Of a stretch of 64,000 nucleotides of DNA, positions 47,546-59,813 are shown one piece after another; position 1 is the first letter of the stretch, and every line of letters starts with the position of its first letter. The DNA is taken from positions 8,651,410 through 8,715,409 of the forward strand of contig NC_050738.1 in assembly GCF_014529535.1 (NCBI RefSeq). Direction: 5' to 3'. The DNA comes from Bradysia coprophila (Eukaryota; Arthropoda; Insecta; Diptera; Sciaridae). Under the pieces are notes generated by a model that worked only from the letters and a program-made list of their open reading frames with translations, was not told the DNA's origin and ran no database searches. A program made the position numbers and the translations under genes.

Positions 47546-48566
47546 TAGCGCTCTCATTTAATTTTACTAAGCGAATCCAATGAATTAGCGGTAGCGATAG
47601 CGTCGCTAAAAAAGTGGTTGATGAATGCAACTTGGGTACAATGTTTTTTTTTTATGTACACTGTGGCACATTTCCGCCAATTTTTCAGTGTACAAACAAT
47701 TACATTTTGTGTTCATAAAGTAATTTGTAAGTACGAAATGGTTTTTTTTTAGTACAAAATGGATGGTATAAAATGGAAATTTTAAGTACAAAATGTCATT
47801 TTTTGTGTACAAAAAAGAATTTAATTTGTACAAAAGTCAATCGATTTGTACAAAAGTAAATGAACCGTTAACATCTCTGCGTTTACAATCGTTTATGTAT
47901 GAGAATTTTTTCGCAGATTTGAAACTCACAGGCTGGCAATTCTTCACAGACATCATATGCCTTTGCTCTAACAAAGGAATCTCTGCCATTACTACAGGAT
48001 CTCTTTTTCTCACTTTAGTTGAACATCCTGCAGACTTTGTTCACAGTTTTTAGTTCCGGTAAAACGTTCCACCAGTTAAATCTAACTTTAGGCAATGCAA
48101 CACTTAATTTTGAAGGTAAAGGAGACACTTTTAGGTTCTTTCACCCAGCAGTTGATTGTCAACGAAATTCATTATTGAAAATGCTTATTGCTAGGGAGTG
48201 TTTTGGTGCTTGGAATAGATTTTCTTTTTAAGCAATCGTTTTTTGTTAGTGTAAACCAAAAATCATTTTTTCTATAAAGCATCATCGAAATTATTAAAAT
48301 TATTATTAAAATTATCTAGTCTCAAACTTTCGCTCTTCTTGGAATTTCCGATTTTCTCCCCTTGGTAAACAAATAACGATTTATTTTCTAGTCAATTGTT
48401 TAAATTTTTTATTAGTTCTCGGTATGCGCATATAAGTATTAACAATATAAAGGAAACATGTGTGATATTAAAACTAAAACAAATTTAGTGTCTAATGCAC
48501 TTTAAAAAAAATGTGAATCAAAGAAATGAACTTAAACTTATTTAACTGGAAATCAATTTGAAACAT

Positions 48567-48925
48567 TTATTTTTCGTACAACGGCCACGTATCAGGGACC
48601 ATGCATCTGTACTGCCAGTAACTCAAATACCAGCTCTTTTTGAAGCGAAGGCACTTCTTTCTCCCATAGCAAGAGCAACTATTGAGAAGATTCCAATTTA
48701 AAAAAATTCATTGCAGTAAGTTACATGCGCCAAATCAACTTACGCACTTCGCAAATGGTATAATACTTTCCAGCTGTTTGTCGGATCAAACGGAGCATAA
48801 CCACAGTTAAAGCCATATTGATCACAATCTCTGGCGAGTAGGCTTAGATCGGAATGTTCGCACGTAACATTTCTTGGAAACAGAAAAGGGTATACGCCAT
48901 AGTCTGTGGTGTCGAAGTATTCATA
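48567..48925 (-). CDS. Small cysteine-rich protein, tandem copy C (5' end unresolved)
   Basis: Exons 48925-48744 and 48678-48567, the same plan as copies A and B. It reads YEYFDTTDYGVYPFLFPRNV, RDCDQYGFNCGYAPFD, then CSCYGRKKCLRFKKSW and WQYRCMVPDTWPLYEK. Seven cysteines are visible. In this copy the frame stays open upstream to about 49159 and passes through a hydrophobic stretch (IGLILCCVF); that extension is interrupted in copies A and B, so I do not include it. The copy lies beyond the foldback element that splits the neighbouring duplicate. Confidence 0.58.
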
Positions 48926-49699
48926 CTGGAAGGAAATGGTTTCTTGTTGTGAATTCAACAATCGCGAAAATGAACATTTGAACACACAACACAATATTAA
49001 CCCAATTTCGTTTCGATAGAATCTAGCAAATTTTTCGAGAGTGAGAGTGATTCTGATTCTGAGAGTTAACATAGTTTGCCAAGTTAACATCTCCTGCGTT
49101 GATAAAGTTTCGACAAAATTTGTGGGAAGAGAGATGTAAAATTGCAAAACATAAAGCAATCATTTGAGTACATGATTTTTTTTAGAGATTTGAGGCTCGT
49201 AGTTTGGCGATTTTTCACAGATATTATTCGCCCGTGTGCAGATTCCATTGTAGAGAATCACTGCCATTTTTACAGCATCTTTTTTTCTCACTTTATTTTA
49301 TAATATGCTGCTTCACAGTTTATCGCGGTAACACGGTCCACCATTGAAGTCTGTCTTTAGGCAAGCATGGAAACGCTTTATTTTCAAGGACAAGGTGTCT
49401 TGAAAGAAAAACTTTTAGGTTCTTTTACCCAACAGTTTATTGTCAACGAAATTAATTATTGATTTGATTAATTGAAAATTCTTATTGCTAGTTTGGTTCT
49501 TGGTGCTTGTGATCGATTTTTGTTTTTCACCAACCGTTTTTTGTTAGTGTAAACCAAAAATCATTTTAAATTAAAAATTAAAATTATTTTCTATAAAACA
49601 CCTCGGAAATTATTAAAATTATTCGTTTGTACTTCCATACACATAAAATTATTTTAATTTTTTTTTTTTTGGTTATATCAATCAGTTATACACACACAC

Positions 49700-51002
49700 T
49701 CGATGTACTATAAAAAAAAAAAAACAAGGAAAAACCGAAACCAATTGAAAAAGGGGCCGATCTGATGATTAAAATAATGTGAAACAAATTCAACAAAATG
49801 AACCAATGAAATTGTCTGTAGTCTGGTGTATAGATTCTAGAATACTGGAGTTCAAACAAATTAGCAAACACACAGATGAAACTCTTAATTCTAAATAAAT
49901 AGGAAGCAAGTGAACTAGTGGAAGTTATGCGATGCGGATTTTTGGTTTCAATTTTTCCGAATTTTACTCAACTTTGGTCAACATTTTTCCCTTGGCACTC
50001 ACATTTTGTGCCAAGGTGTGTCAGGTGATTTTTCTTGTTATTTTCTAATTTTCATCTTTCAGTTAATTTTCTTGAGTACGAAAACGGTGTTTACTAATTT
50101 ACTAATCAATCAATTCAAAATCAGTTCAGTTTTCTATTCCGTCAGTTTTCGGGTCGAATTTCATCAATTTTTTTTCATCATAGGTCTGTTTTTGGCAAAA
50201 ATTATTTTGATAAATTTTGATAAATCCGGGATAATTTGATAAATTTTTCAAAAAAAATTACCAAAAACAGGCCCTGATGTCTGTTTACATCTAAAGAACA
50301 ATAACAAACTGAAAATGAGTACAAATTGCCGTTATTTTATCAATGTGACTTATTTTATCGATCTACGGTTGGCGACAATGTTTTAGTACGTTTGTAATTC
50401 TTACAACAATAGAAAATTCGAATGAATTTCTCTTTCAAACAAAAGGAAAATAGATATTACACTTGTCGTTTCTTAAATGATTTTTTCATTTCTTTTTATA
50501 TCTTTGATGAATTCACTTTCACTAAATTCAACAGTTTCTCGTACACCCTTAAATTGAAAAGCAATTTTTTTTTAGGTTTTATTTTGCTGTCTTGTAATTT
50601 CTTTTGATAACGTCAACGTTAATGAAAATATTCTTATTTTTAGTTACACATAAAGTACAACAAAAAATTCGAAATCATCACTATAAGTAATTTGCAAAAA
50701 AAAACAGAAATTTACAATGAAATTGTAATATTTCAATATTTATAGACTCTTGAACGAGCAACATTATTTGCCGAACGTTATAAAGTTCACGTATAACAGT
50801 CAGAAACAATTAGAAAAAAAGTTTGATTTTTTCCGAGAAAAGTACACACACACGTAAAACCGAAAAGTACTATCTCTGGCGGTTACAACTAACTTAGATC
50901 TAAGGAGAAAAAAAAATTATTCAAAAAAAAGGATTCATCCCGTTCTTCTGTTCTATCTAGTTAAATCATAAATTAAAATTCAGTCGAGATAATGGCGCGG
51001 TT
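49700..51002. other. Intergenic stretch with nothing recognised
   Basis: AT-rich sequence downstream of the secreted-protein gene's stop codon and beyond the last duplicate unit. It probably includes that gene's 3' UTR. I see no exon chain or repeat worth naming. Confidence 0.4.
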
Positions 51003-53903
51003 TTACTCATCTTCCTCTGTCGGTGGTGCTGGTGTTGTTCGCTTAACGCGACATTTGTAAATGTATGCACTGAGCGCTGTATCATCATCAACGCGAACAC
51101 AGTGTTCACCTTCAGGACATTCGCATCTAATGGTGTATGTGGAAGAAAAAGGAAAATTCGATTTAAGATTCGATTCGGTTTTTATGAATTTTTTTTTTGT
51201 TTTTGGTGCGGATGAAACTTACGAATTTTTCATGAAATAGTTCAATTCACGTTTGAATGGGGTTTGCGTATAGATTCCCCAACCACAAGAGTAAGTGACA
51301 TCGCAAATTTTTACGGGCTTTGCGGTTGTTGTTAAGCGTGTTGGGGCTGGTGGTAATGAATGGGTCTGAGCGACGCTCTGACCATCAATTTCCCGCTAGA
51401 AAATATAGCAAACCAAAATTGGAGAATTATTATTGTTTTGATTTCCAATTTCAAAAGTAGTAAAGACTCTAGCAATAAATTATAATTCAAAGCGTTAATA
51501 CAACTGAAAATCAAAAGTAAAAACAAAAAAATCAAATAAATTCATCGAACATTCTCACGCACACAATAAATTTAAATTTTATTTAAAAATTCTGCGAGCA
51601 TACCGCGCGCACGTTATCAAAAGTTTATTATTGCGCAGTTAACAGTACATTTTTTTTTCGTTTGATTCATGAATAATGAAAAAATTTGCAATCAAAATAA
51701 AATTTGAATATTAATTCGCTTCAATCGAATATTCTACTCTATAAATTCCGCATAAAATTTTCGGTTATATATTTTGATAGTAATTCAAAATGTAAAGCCG
51801 GCCCGATATACTACTGTATATATACACTACACATTTGGAAACAACAAAACAATAACAAATTAAACGTTCCATTAATAGAGATATACATATTTGTGAGGCG
51901 ATCGGAAGTCATCTGTTATCGCGATGAACTCTAGTTCACGCCGTTTTTATGTAGCATTAAGAATGTTAAAAAGAATGAAGCGATAGATTCGATTTGAGTC
52001 TGTCGATCATTGTTAGATCAAATTAAGTAAAAGCCTCAATAATTGAAAGGCCGGGAAAATATGTCCGAAATAAAGACAGCAGCATGTAGAATTACGAAGA
52101 GCTATACCACTGAATTCAGTATAATATACAGCCACGTGACTAACGATAAAAATTTCATAGAACTAAGCAATGAGATTCGTGGTTTTTTCTGAAAAAATTA
52201 ATTTTGGAAACTTTTGAAATAATTGGAAATTTTCTATCGAATTCGACGAATTCAAAATCCAAATTTTAAACGATATAAAAAAGCTATTGTACAAAACGCG
52301 CCCAATGCACTGGCGTATGTAGAGAACCGTTTTAAATGAAAAACATGAGATCATTCGATCTCATTTTTCTATGTACCGAATGGGATGGCTGCATTTATGG
52401 AAAAGATACTTTTTTTTGTTAAGATTACGCAAAGGCCACAGGTAAAAATGAGAATTTTACATAAGATTTGTGTAGCGACAAACCATTTTTTTATTTACCG
52501 AAATTAGAAACAGTAAATCGAAAAAGATTTCTTTCTTTTTTCATACCTGAAACACCTAAGTACTGTTCGTCAAGAATTAAAGGCAATTAAGCGGTACACC
52601 TACATTTTCATTTTGAAAAAGCAAGAAATGGTACAACAAGCCAATTTTTTTTTTGATCTTGCCAGCCGATACTATTTTCGGATGTTTTGAGTCACTTTTC
52701 GTCGTTATTTTGATTTGAAAATCATGAATTATGAGCTTTACACTAGACAATAAGTCACCGAAATTACGCGACACCACGCGGTTCGTTTTATTTTAAACAG
52801 TAAACTATTGTTTAGCTTGAAACAAGATGTGCAGAATGGTTTTTTTTTAGAACAATGCAAGTGATGTAATTGTACAGATTTTACAATCAGACCATGTTTT
52901 AAATGGAAACGTTCTTTTTTGTCGGAACAAATGGTGTTGTTCTCTGAAAATGTTCTGTATAATTTATAAAGGAGATGCTTCACGATTGTAATTTTTAAAG
53001 TTCTAAAAATTTAAATTTTGCTTTTCTTTCAACGAAATGTTGAGAGACAAAAATCAATTTTTACTGCTGAGAAAATGATTATCGTAATAAATGCTGAACG
53101 ATTTCAGTTTTAAAGACACAGAAATTTAAAAATTATTCCGAACAACGAACATTGTTCAACCATAAAAATTTTGCTGATACGAACTTCACCTTCAAAGCAC
53201 ATTGATGTTCCAACCGTTATTCAGACAATAAAAAAATTATCGATCTAAAATAATGAGGAGAATAATGTGTTGGAAAGTAAATCTAAAAAAAAATACTCTT
53301 TTTAGGGAAAAAAGAAAGTTTTCACGACGGATTCATTTATACCTGTGTTTATACACATCCCTTTTCAGTAAGCTCAAAACGATTTTTTTTCTGATGCAAC
53401 ATTAAAATGACTTCATAAAGGGATTGTACAACAGTCGCAGGTATATTGTACGCTAACGGTTCTTGAACTCGTGGAAAGATTTTTTTTAAGCAAAAAATTG
53501 GTCTGTTATACTAAAACAAAAAAAAAAATCAATTTTTAAGGGAACTTTTGATCTATCCTTGGACTAGCAACTTGGTATTTTTGAAAAATAAATGTTTTTT
53601 CCGAGTTTTTATGACACTGACATTTTATCAATTTACCGTTAACGTGGAGAATGGGATAAAAAAGCGCGAAAATTCGAATTTTTAATTTATAAAAAAGACA
53701 TCACTCACTTCTAACAGCACAACATTTAAATTCGTCAAAAAAACTACGGTAATTTTCAAATAAAAAATGCTTTAAAAAATCCGTACCGTAACCGGTTCCT
53801 GTGTAACCGGGCCAGGAGTGATTCCCGTTGCGGCCGATTCGACAGAAGCAGCTACCAAAAGCGCCATGAATACGGCGATGCACATTTTCAAAATGATCAA
53901 CAT
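51003..53903 (-). CDS. Small secreted cysteine-rich protein
   Basis: Three exons, 53903-53787, 51395-51223 and 51126-51003, join to 414 bases (137 residues) with consensus borders (ACG|GTACGG, TTTCTAG|CGG, TTC|GTAAGT, CCATTAG|A). Residues 1-24 form a signal peptide (MLIILKMCIAVFMALLVAAS, then VESA). A Pro/Thr-rich linker follows (TPGPVTQEPVT ... HSLPPAPTRLTTTAKP). The C-terminal half has six cysteines in ICDVTYSCGWGIYTQTPFKR, SCECPEGEHCVRVDDD and YIYKCRVK, and the tail is TTPAPPTEEDE. The spacing suggests a compact disulfide domain, but I do not recognise the family; a secreted ligand, peptide precursor or matrix protein are all possible. Intron 1 is 2.4 kb, far longer than most introns here, and holds no feature I can name. 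Confidence 0.75.
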
Positions 53904-54728
53904 CTTGTCACTCGTCTTGAGATTGTTTTAACGTTGTTTGGATTCACAATCAAAAATTTTTATTTTTGAACACAAAATTTGCTTTTGCAAACACAAAAAA
54001 AACTTTGAACAAATTTTATTAAGAAAACGCTTTTAACGTTTATTTTCTTCGTCTTTTTACGTTAAACAACAGATTTTAAATGAGCTGTGTGAACTGTACG
54101 TACGATTTTTATATGCTTCGATCTACCATGTGCTGATGGGCAATACAATCGTAAATAGTCGAGAGTAGGGGAATTTTAAACGAACATAAAACTTTGCTCA
54201 GAGAGAGCGAGCTTATTACGATGAAATGTATGAAATGTGTATCGGATGTTATGTTCGGAAAATATTTATATTTATAGGCAGGTATATAATGTACACAACA
54301 AAACACTCACATAACATATACGTCGATGTTCAGTTCAATTCTATATTCTACTTCTCGGAAAAATTCATACTTAACTGTCTGATGCAACAGTAAATTAAAA
54401 TTCTGATTGATAGGATATGCCAGCAAAAATTGTTTAAACCTTTCAAAGATCATGCCTGTAATATTAAATTAGCTTGCGATTCTTGCTCAAAGGTCAAATT
54501 GTATTTTATACAAAAATCAAATGTTCCTGATATCGAAATCAATTACTAAAATTTCTAGAATATATAATGTGTAGGATACACGAGGTACAATCAAAACAAA
54601 GGACAACAAAACCAGGTTGCCTTCCATTGTTTCATTTATACATAACCCAATTGGGGTAATAAAATCGACGCTAAAAATATGGTATTGGCTTTAGAAGTTT
54701 ACCTGACTCTGCTTCATTTGTCAGTGCA
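53904..54728. other. Upstream region of the secreted-protein gene
   Basis: AT-rich, expected to contain the 5' UTR and promoter of the minus-strand gene. No further gene was recognised. Confidence 0.35.
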
Positions 54729-55527
54729 CAGACAAAAATCCTGGATTAGATTTAAATCTTTTTCGGATTACATATAGGACCAAATTTATTTTTGGATTGA
54801 AATATAATTTTTCCAAAGATTACTTGCATTTAATCTTTCTAAAATAATCTGTCGATGGATTAGATCGAAATCTTCCAAGAGATTTCAATTTTTTTTTATT
54901 TTGAAATTAAAAAATTTTTTCCAAAATTTATTTGAATATTGGAGTCAGACTTATTTGTTTTATTTATTCTGAAATTAGTTTTATTTGTTTAATTGAAATT
55001 GAATGTTTTTTTTTTACTTACTATGATCAGGATTTGAACTCGTTCACCTCGGTATCTCCAGTCCTGTACTTTACCACTGAGCTATTGGGTTCTTAATCTT
55101 AGCAAGATTATTTTCGAACCGTTGTTGCGGAGATTTTACTCTTTCAAAGATTAAAAAATAATCTTCTGAACGAAACCTTTGTACCAACTGAGGTAACCAT
55201 CATAGTAAACGAGTTCAAATCCTAATCGAAGGCAACATTTTTTTTCTTCAATTTTCCAATTATTTAATTAACTATTATCATAAATCTGTATGAGCAACGA
55301 TAAGGAAGTTGAGCCTGGCAAAACTATTGAAAAGTATCATAAGCGTATGGAAAATATTATTGCTACTATCAATTTTAGCCATTTTAACCCGAAACGCAAT
55401 CTATCAAAAGATTTAATTTTTGTAATCTTTGAAAAAAGATTGAAACGAAATCTTTCAAAATATTTAAAATATTCGTAATCTTTCCGTAGATTAAACATTT
55501 AATCCGACTTTTTTTCTCTGTGTGTAT
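54729..55527. mobile_element. Inverted-repeat element with tRNA-like sequence in both arms
   Basis: The outer ends are CACAGACAAAAATCCTGGAT at the left and, read in reverse complement, CACAGAGAAAAAAAGTCGGA at the right. Inside, GGATTAGATTTAAATC-like blocks are mirrored. Each arm carries a tRNA-type B box pointing outward: minus strand within 55021-55093 and plus strand at 55211-55223 (GAGTTCAAATCCT). No transposase. Boundaries are approximate and no target duplication was identified. Confidence 0.6.
55021..55093 (-). pseudogene. tRNA-like sequence (tRNA-derived SINE remnant)
   Basis: Reading the minus strand, ATAGCTCAGTGGTAAAGTAC matches the A box and D arm of a tRNA, and GAGTTCAAATCCTGATC matches the B box and T arm about 30 nt later. 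The T stem (ACGAG/CCTGA) and the acceptor stem do not pair, so this is not an intact tRNA gene. A tRNA-derived repeat is the best reading. Confidence 0.6.
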
Positions 55528-58500
55528 AACTACGAAACTAATCTGTTCATTCCGATAAAGTACTTCAGAAGAGTTAATTGATAAGTTTGTGGAATACCCT
55601 AGGGTAATTTCCTGATCAAAAATAGAAGATCATTAAAAACTCATTCGTCGTATTTTAAGTCAATATTTTTCTGGAATTATAGTCGTCATAGCCATATTTT
55701 GTTTGCATCAGTTTCGACAAAAACACATAGTCGTTGACGCAATTAAATTTCCAATAATAACGTCTTCATCTCCATCGCACACCAACGAAAATCACATATC
55801 ATGGATGAACATCTATGTACACAGTTTGGTGCTCTTTTCACATGTTTGTTCGTATGGCTTATATATACAGCCATGCAGAATCGAAAGAGGCTTGTCGACT
55901 TCAGCCAATCGAAAATAATAATTTAGTTGATACCCCCAGTTATGGTTCTTCGGTCTTTTTTTTCTACTTCTCATTTTTACGGCTTCGATACTCACACTCT
56001 TTTTTTTGTGTTAAATGTTGTCCGTATAAATAAAGGTTTTAGAGATTACAACACATAAACAGAACCTTTGAAATGCGTCGCTAAATGAATTGGGTATTTT
56101 TTACAGCAAAAATAGAATAAAAGAAATAACTTGCAGCGCATGAGACACACACTTTCAAGAAATGTAATGTGTATGCATGGTATGCATTTAGGTGCATAAC
56201 ATAATGCAATCCACGTGTGCATGTAGCAGATAAAAATATAGATTTCCTTAGAGTATAACAGAATTCGGTCGTCGAGATAAAGTCCTCTTTTCTGCGAATT
56301 TCTAACCAATTAGTCCGCAGAAAATTGCCTTGAGAACAAAAACAACATAATCAAAAACAAATTCCAATCTTATTAGTCATAACATGTGTATTATGCTCTC
56401 TCAATCAACGATTGTACGCAATTTGTAGGTGATACACTTATCAAATAGTTTCAGTAATCAAATTTGTCGTCCGTTCAGTTACAAAAATTGAACGTATGTG
56501 TAACTAAACTGATGCTAGTTTGGTTGTTTGACATGTAGAAATGTTATTTGTTTCAGATTGAATTTAGGAGAGGCTCGACGCTGATAGCTTTTATGTAATT
56601 TAATTAATCTGAAGATTCGTTAAAAATGTTTACAATTGTTGTCCGCGTAGTACAATCGTCGATATTAATTTGCTGAGATGTTACATGACTTGCATTAGTT
56701 GAAATATTTGATTTGAAATTTTATCACATGAGGTTCGCAGTTCGCACATGTACTTAGTTGGATCGTTGAAATTAACGAAAGGTAGGTTCAATGTCCTTTT
56801 GATTTTAAACTTTTAGAAATGGCTAGAATATGGCGACATATTTATCAAATTAGCTTGTTTTTTTTTGGTAAAAGCGTCGCTTAGAGTTTAAATCCACATT
56901 TATTACTTCTTTTGTTTTACCAAACTGTATGATAAAGCTCGTAGGTGAAAGCGCATTTTTGTCACAAATATTGATAACAGATGACTTGCAGGGCAAAACA
57001 CAAACCATTCCAAGAAGCCAAAATAATTTTTTCGTCTTCCAGATGCTGAGAAGGTCTTTACATTACAGATGCTCCGAGAAATTCTTTAATGGACATTCTC
57101 AGAATACTTTTGTAGTTAAAATTTCTCAGTAATGTTGTGTTAAGTGTCAACGAAGAATGTAATCTTTAAGAAACGGCTAGTCATCTGTTTATCTACAATG
57201 ACGACAAAAATAAAAGATTAGCTCTGTCTAGTGTTCTCCTATATACAACTGAAACGCGTAGTAAAACTAAAGGAAAGTTCACATGGTAGACTGTTACATG
57301 ACAAATGATTCATAAGGCCAGAAATTATAACATTATGAATGCGGTGAAAGCTTTTAGGTAAATGACACCTGTTGATGGATTGTATCATAAACAAACGAAG
57401 CAGACGAAAGTGTTTATTTTCTGTGTATTCATTGACCTCAACTTCGTCTCAGACCAACAAAATGCTCACTTAAACCGGACATAAACCTTTCGTTCCTAAT
57501 TATCTAAAAAATCACTGAAACAGTGCTTTTGGAGTAAGAATAAAATACCTCGCCTCATTTTGTATGTTGTGCGAGCGCTGCACATAAACTGAAATAATCT
57601 TGAAAATAATTCACTTAGAAATCATCAGTCGCTTTTTTTCAAATAATTTATTTAAAACAAGAAAGAAAATTATTTTACGAATATCACAACACTTATCAAT
57701 TGACGTCACTGCAGACGTCAAAATATACGAATAGATTTGACTTTAAAGCATTATTTTTATCGCAGCATATAAACTTTTCCAATTTGAAACGAAATAAATG
57801 AACGATTGCAGCCGGGTTTTTTTCTCAATGAAATTACGCTGTATGTATAAAGAATTAAAAGTTCTGTTTTAAGTACAGTTTATAACAGTCATGCTTCTGT
57901 AGCCAGGAAAAGTTGGAAGAATCGTAGCTCATTTGACCCAAAGTTTATAATATTTCGCAATTGAGAGAAAAAAATGAATAATTTGAATGGCTTAAACGTT
58001 GGGTAATTCTTGATTTTGTATACATATACAATGAAAAGAAGAAAATCCTTGAAATTTGTAAAAAATTGTTTGAAAATTCATCCAGAGTCAGATCAATTTT
58101 CCATGGAAAAAGATATGAAAATACTTGAAAATTCTCTAAAATCATCGGAATGTCCTGGGAAGTTCACAGTGAAAATTTGACAGGTATATATTTTAATGAA
58201 TAGACTTGTCAAAATTCACTGGTTGAACTTAACGAAGAACTACTGTACGAGCTCTTGTCAACGAAATTTACAAACAGCTGCCCTTCGCCCGGCTATCAGA
58301 GAGAAAAATTCGGCAAATTTTTCAGCAAATTTCGTAAATTTCATAAAATTCGGTAAACAGAAATAATAGGTCATGTCTTAACGTCCTCATTTCAATCTAT
58401 TTTCTTACATCTTTCGATCAGTTTTCAAAAGCTTGCGCCTTACTAAATTTTTACGACTTTTATGCTTAACACAGATTTCCGTTTAAAACTACTAATTAAT

Positions 58501-59480
58501 CCAACCCCAACTGTCCAATCAAAACTTCGGACTTTTATTTTGCCAACGAAATAGATTTCACACACAACTGGACTAAAGTTCACAATTTTATTTACTATAA
58601 CAGCAATAAAGCACAAATTGAATGGACCTATTTCAAAACATCAACAGATCATTCAAATGAATTTATAGTAAAAATGATTAATTTCATGAATTAAACTACG
58701 CGAAACGAACACTCTACAAATTAACAGAACTGTACTTTAGACGTACGAAATTCGCTATGGAATCGGATATGGACTTCAATCTTTACAGTATGTGGCACAG
58801 TATGATTGTTGTTGAGATGTAATTCGGCAATGGAGATATTACGTAGTTCAACCGATTAAGTTCAAAATTACCGATTAAATGCTAAATTATGATCGATCAT
58901 TCACAGATCTAGTACTTCAAATTGTCTGCAGAGACCAAACACTGCATTCAGATTGACTTGATGTAGGTTCATTACTTATTATTTTGTCGTTATAATTACT
59001 GATAATAGATGACAATATATGGGGATATTGCAACTGTACCTGCACCGTCTTTCTTTGATTGCGAAACTAAACTTATATCTAAACTTATTTAACCAAATAT
59101 AAGAATATATTAACCGTAAATACGCCAAAACCTTAGAACAAATATATTTACAAGCTATACGGTCCTGACTTAGTCATTTTTTACACTTGCGCAAAAACAG
59201 AAATTCCAACTGAATGAGAATAATTTCAAAATTTTACGCGTAGTAAATGTTCGAGTAAATATAAATTAGTTTACTACGTAGTTTACTCTCAACATAAATA
59301 ATTTTTTTTTGCGAAAAAAATTGCTTCGAATCGATGTGTAAGAACATCCGCAGAATGTCAATCAATCAACATAAGCTTTGAGAATTGTTTTTATTTTGTC
59401 TTCAAACGCAATGTAAAATATTACCCGGCGTGGACTGTGCAGTGTACGAAATTTTAGTAACATTTTTGTTGATTGGTTTT
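55528..59480. other. Non-genic region
   Basis: About 4 kb of AT-rich DNA in which I recognise no exon chain, RNA gene or clear repeat. Intron or long-UTR sequence of a gene outside the window cannot be excluded. Confidence 0.4.
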
Positions 59481-59813
59481 ACAGTGAAATTCCAGCATGA
59501 ATTTTCCTGTAGAGCCAACTAGGTTTGGAAAATTTAATATGACGATTTCAACTTAACAAAAAAAAATGGCTTTCAAGTTGACTTTTCAAACAATATGCAT
59601 GTCTAAATTGTCAAGATTTGTGTTTCACCCGCCTTCGTAAGTGTCTTAACCTGTTCTTTCAGAACCTTGATTTATACGCCTTTATACGGTGTGTGTGTGT
59701 GTGTAGCAGCTTCAACCGTATAAACAAGTATAAAGAGTTTTGATTGTATGTGTGGATCAACTGAAAAACATATGGAGCAAATTCATGATGAAATTTCACT
59801 GCCTCTGACTGTA
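59481..59813. mobile_element. Diverged copy of the 36913-37134 MITE family
   Basis: The right part, GATTGTATGTGTGGATCAAC then TGAAAAACATATGGAGCAAA and CACTGCCTCTGACTGTAA, matches the right arm of the MITE at 36913-37134. The left end CAGTGAAATTCCAGCATGAA mirrors it imperfectly. A GT dinucleotide run (59690-59704) lies inside. Confidence 0.6.

Larger units (their letters stand above)
45812..47867. mobile_element. 2056-bp foldback element with GTAC-studded terminal inverted repeats
   Basis: Long terminal inverted repeats of about 220 bp (45812-46045 and 47640-47867) start CGGTTTAATTTTATTTGTAC and end GTACAAAAGTAAATGAACCG. Both sides are flanked by TTAACAT (45805-45811 and 47868-47874), a 7-bp target duplication. 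The empty site is preserved in the neighbouring unit near 49080 as CAAGTTAACATCTCCTGCG, matching the joined flanks here. The interior is a tandem array (about 46120-47290) followed by a GC-rich island. No transposase is present. Confidence 0.88.
45420..48310 (-). pseudogene. Third duplicate of the cysteine-rich gene unit, coding part lost
   Basis: The 3' flank (45470-45640, TAAAACTAAAACAAATTTAG and AACTAGAAATCAATTTGAAA) and the 5' flank (45776-45811 and 47868-48230) match the flanks of copies A-C. The two coding exons expected after 45640 are missing; a 100-bp inverted-repeat element occupies that place, and a 2056-bp foldback element splits the 5' flank. This is the remnant of a fourth tandem unit. 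Confidence 0.6.

Noticed and set aside
48740..49159. Long single frame joining copy C to an upstream hydrophobic stretch
   Set aside because: The same stretch is frame-shifted or stopped in copies A and B, and a strong splice acceptor lies at its end, so it is more likely partly intronic.
55021..55093. Functional tRNA gene
   Set aside because: A and B boxes are recognisable but the T and acceptor stems do not pair.
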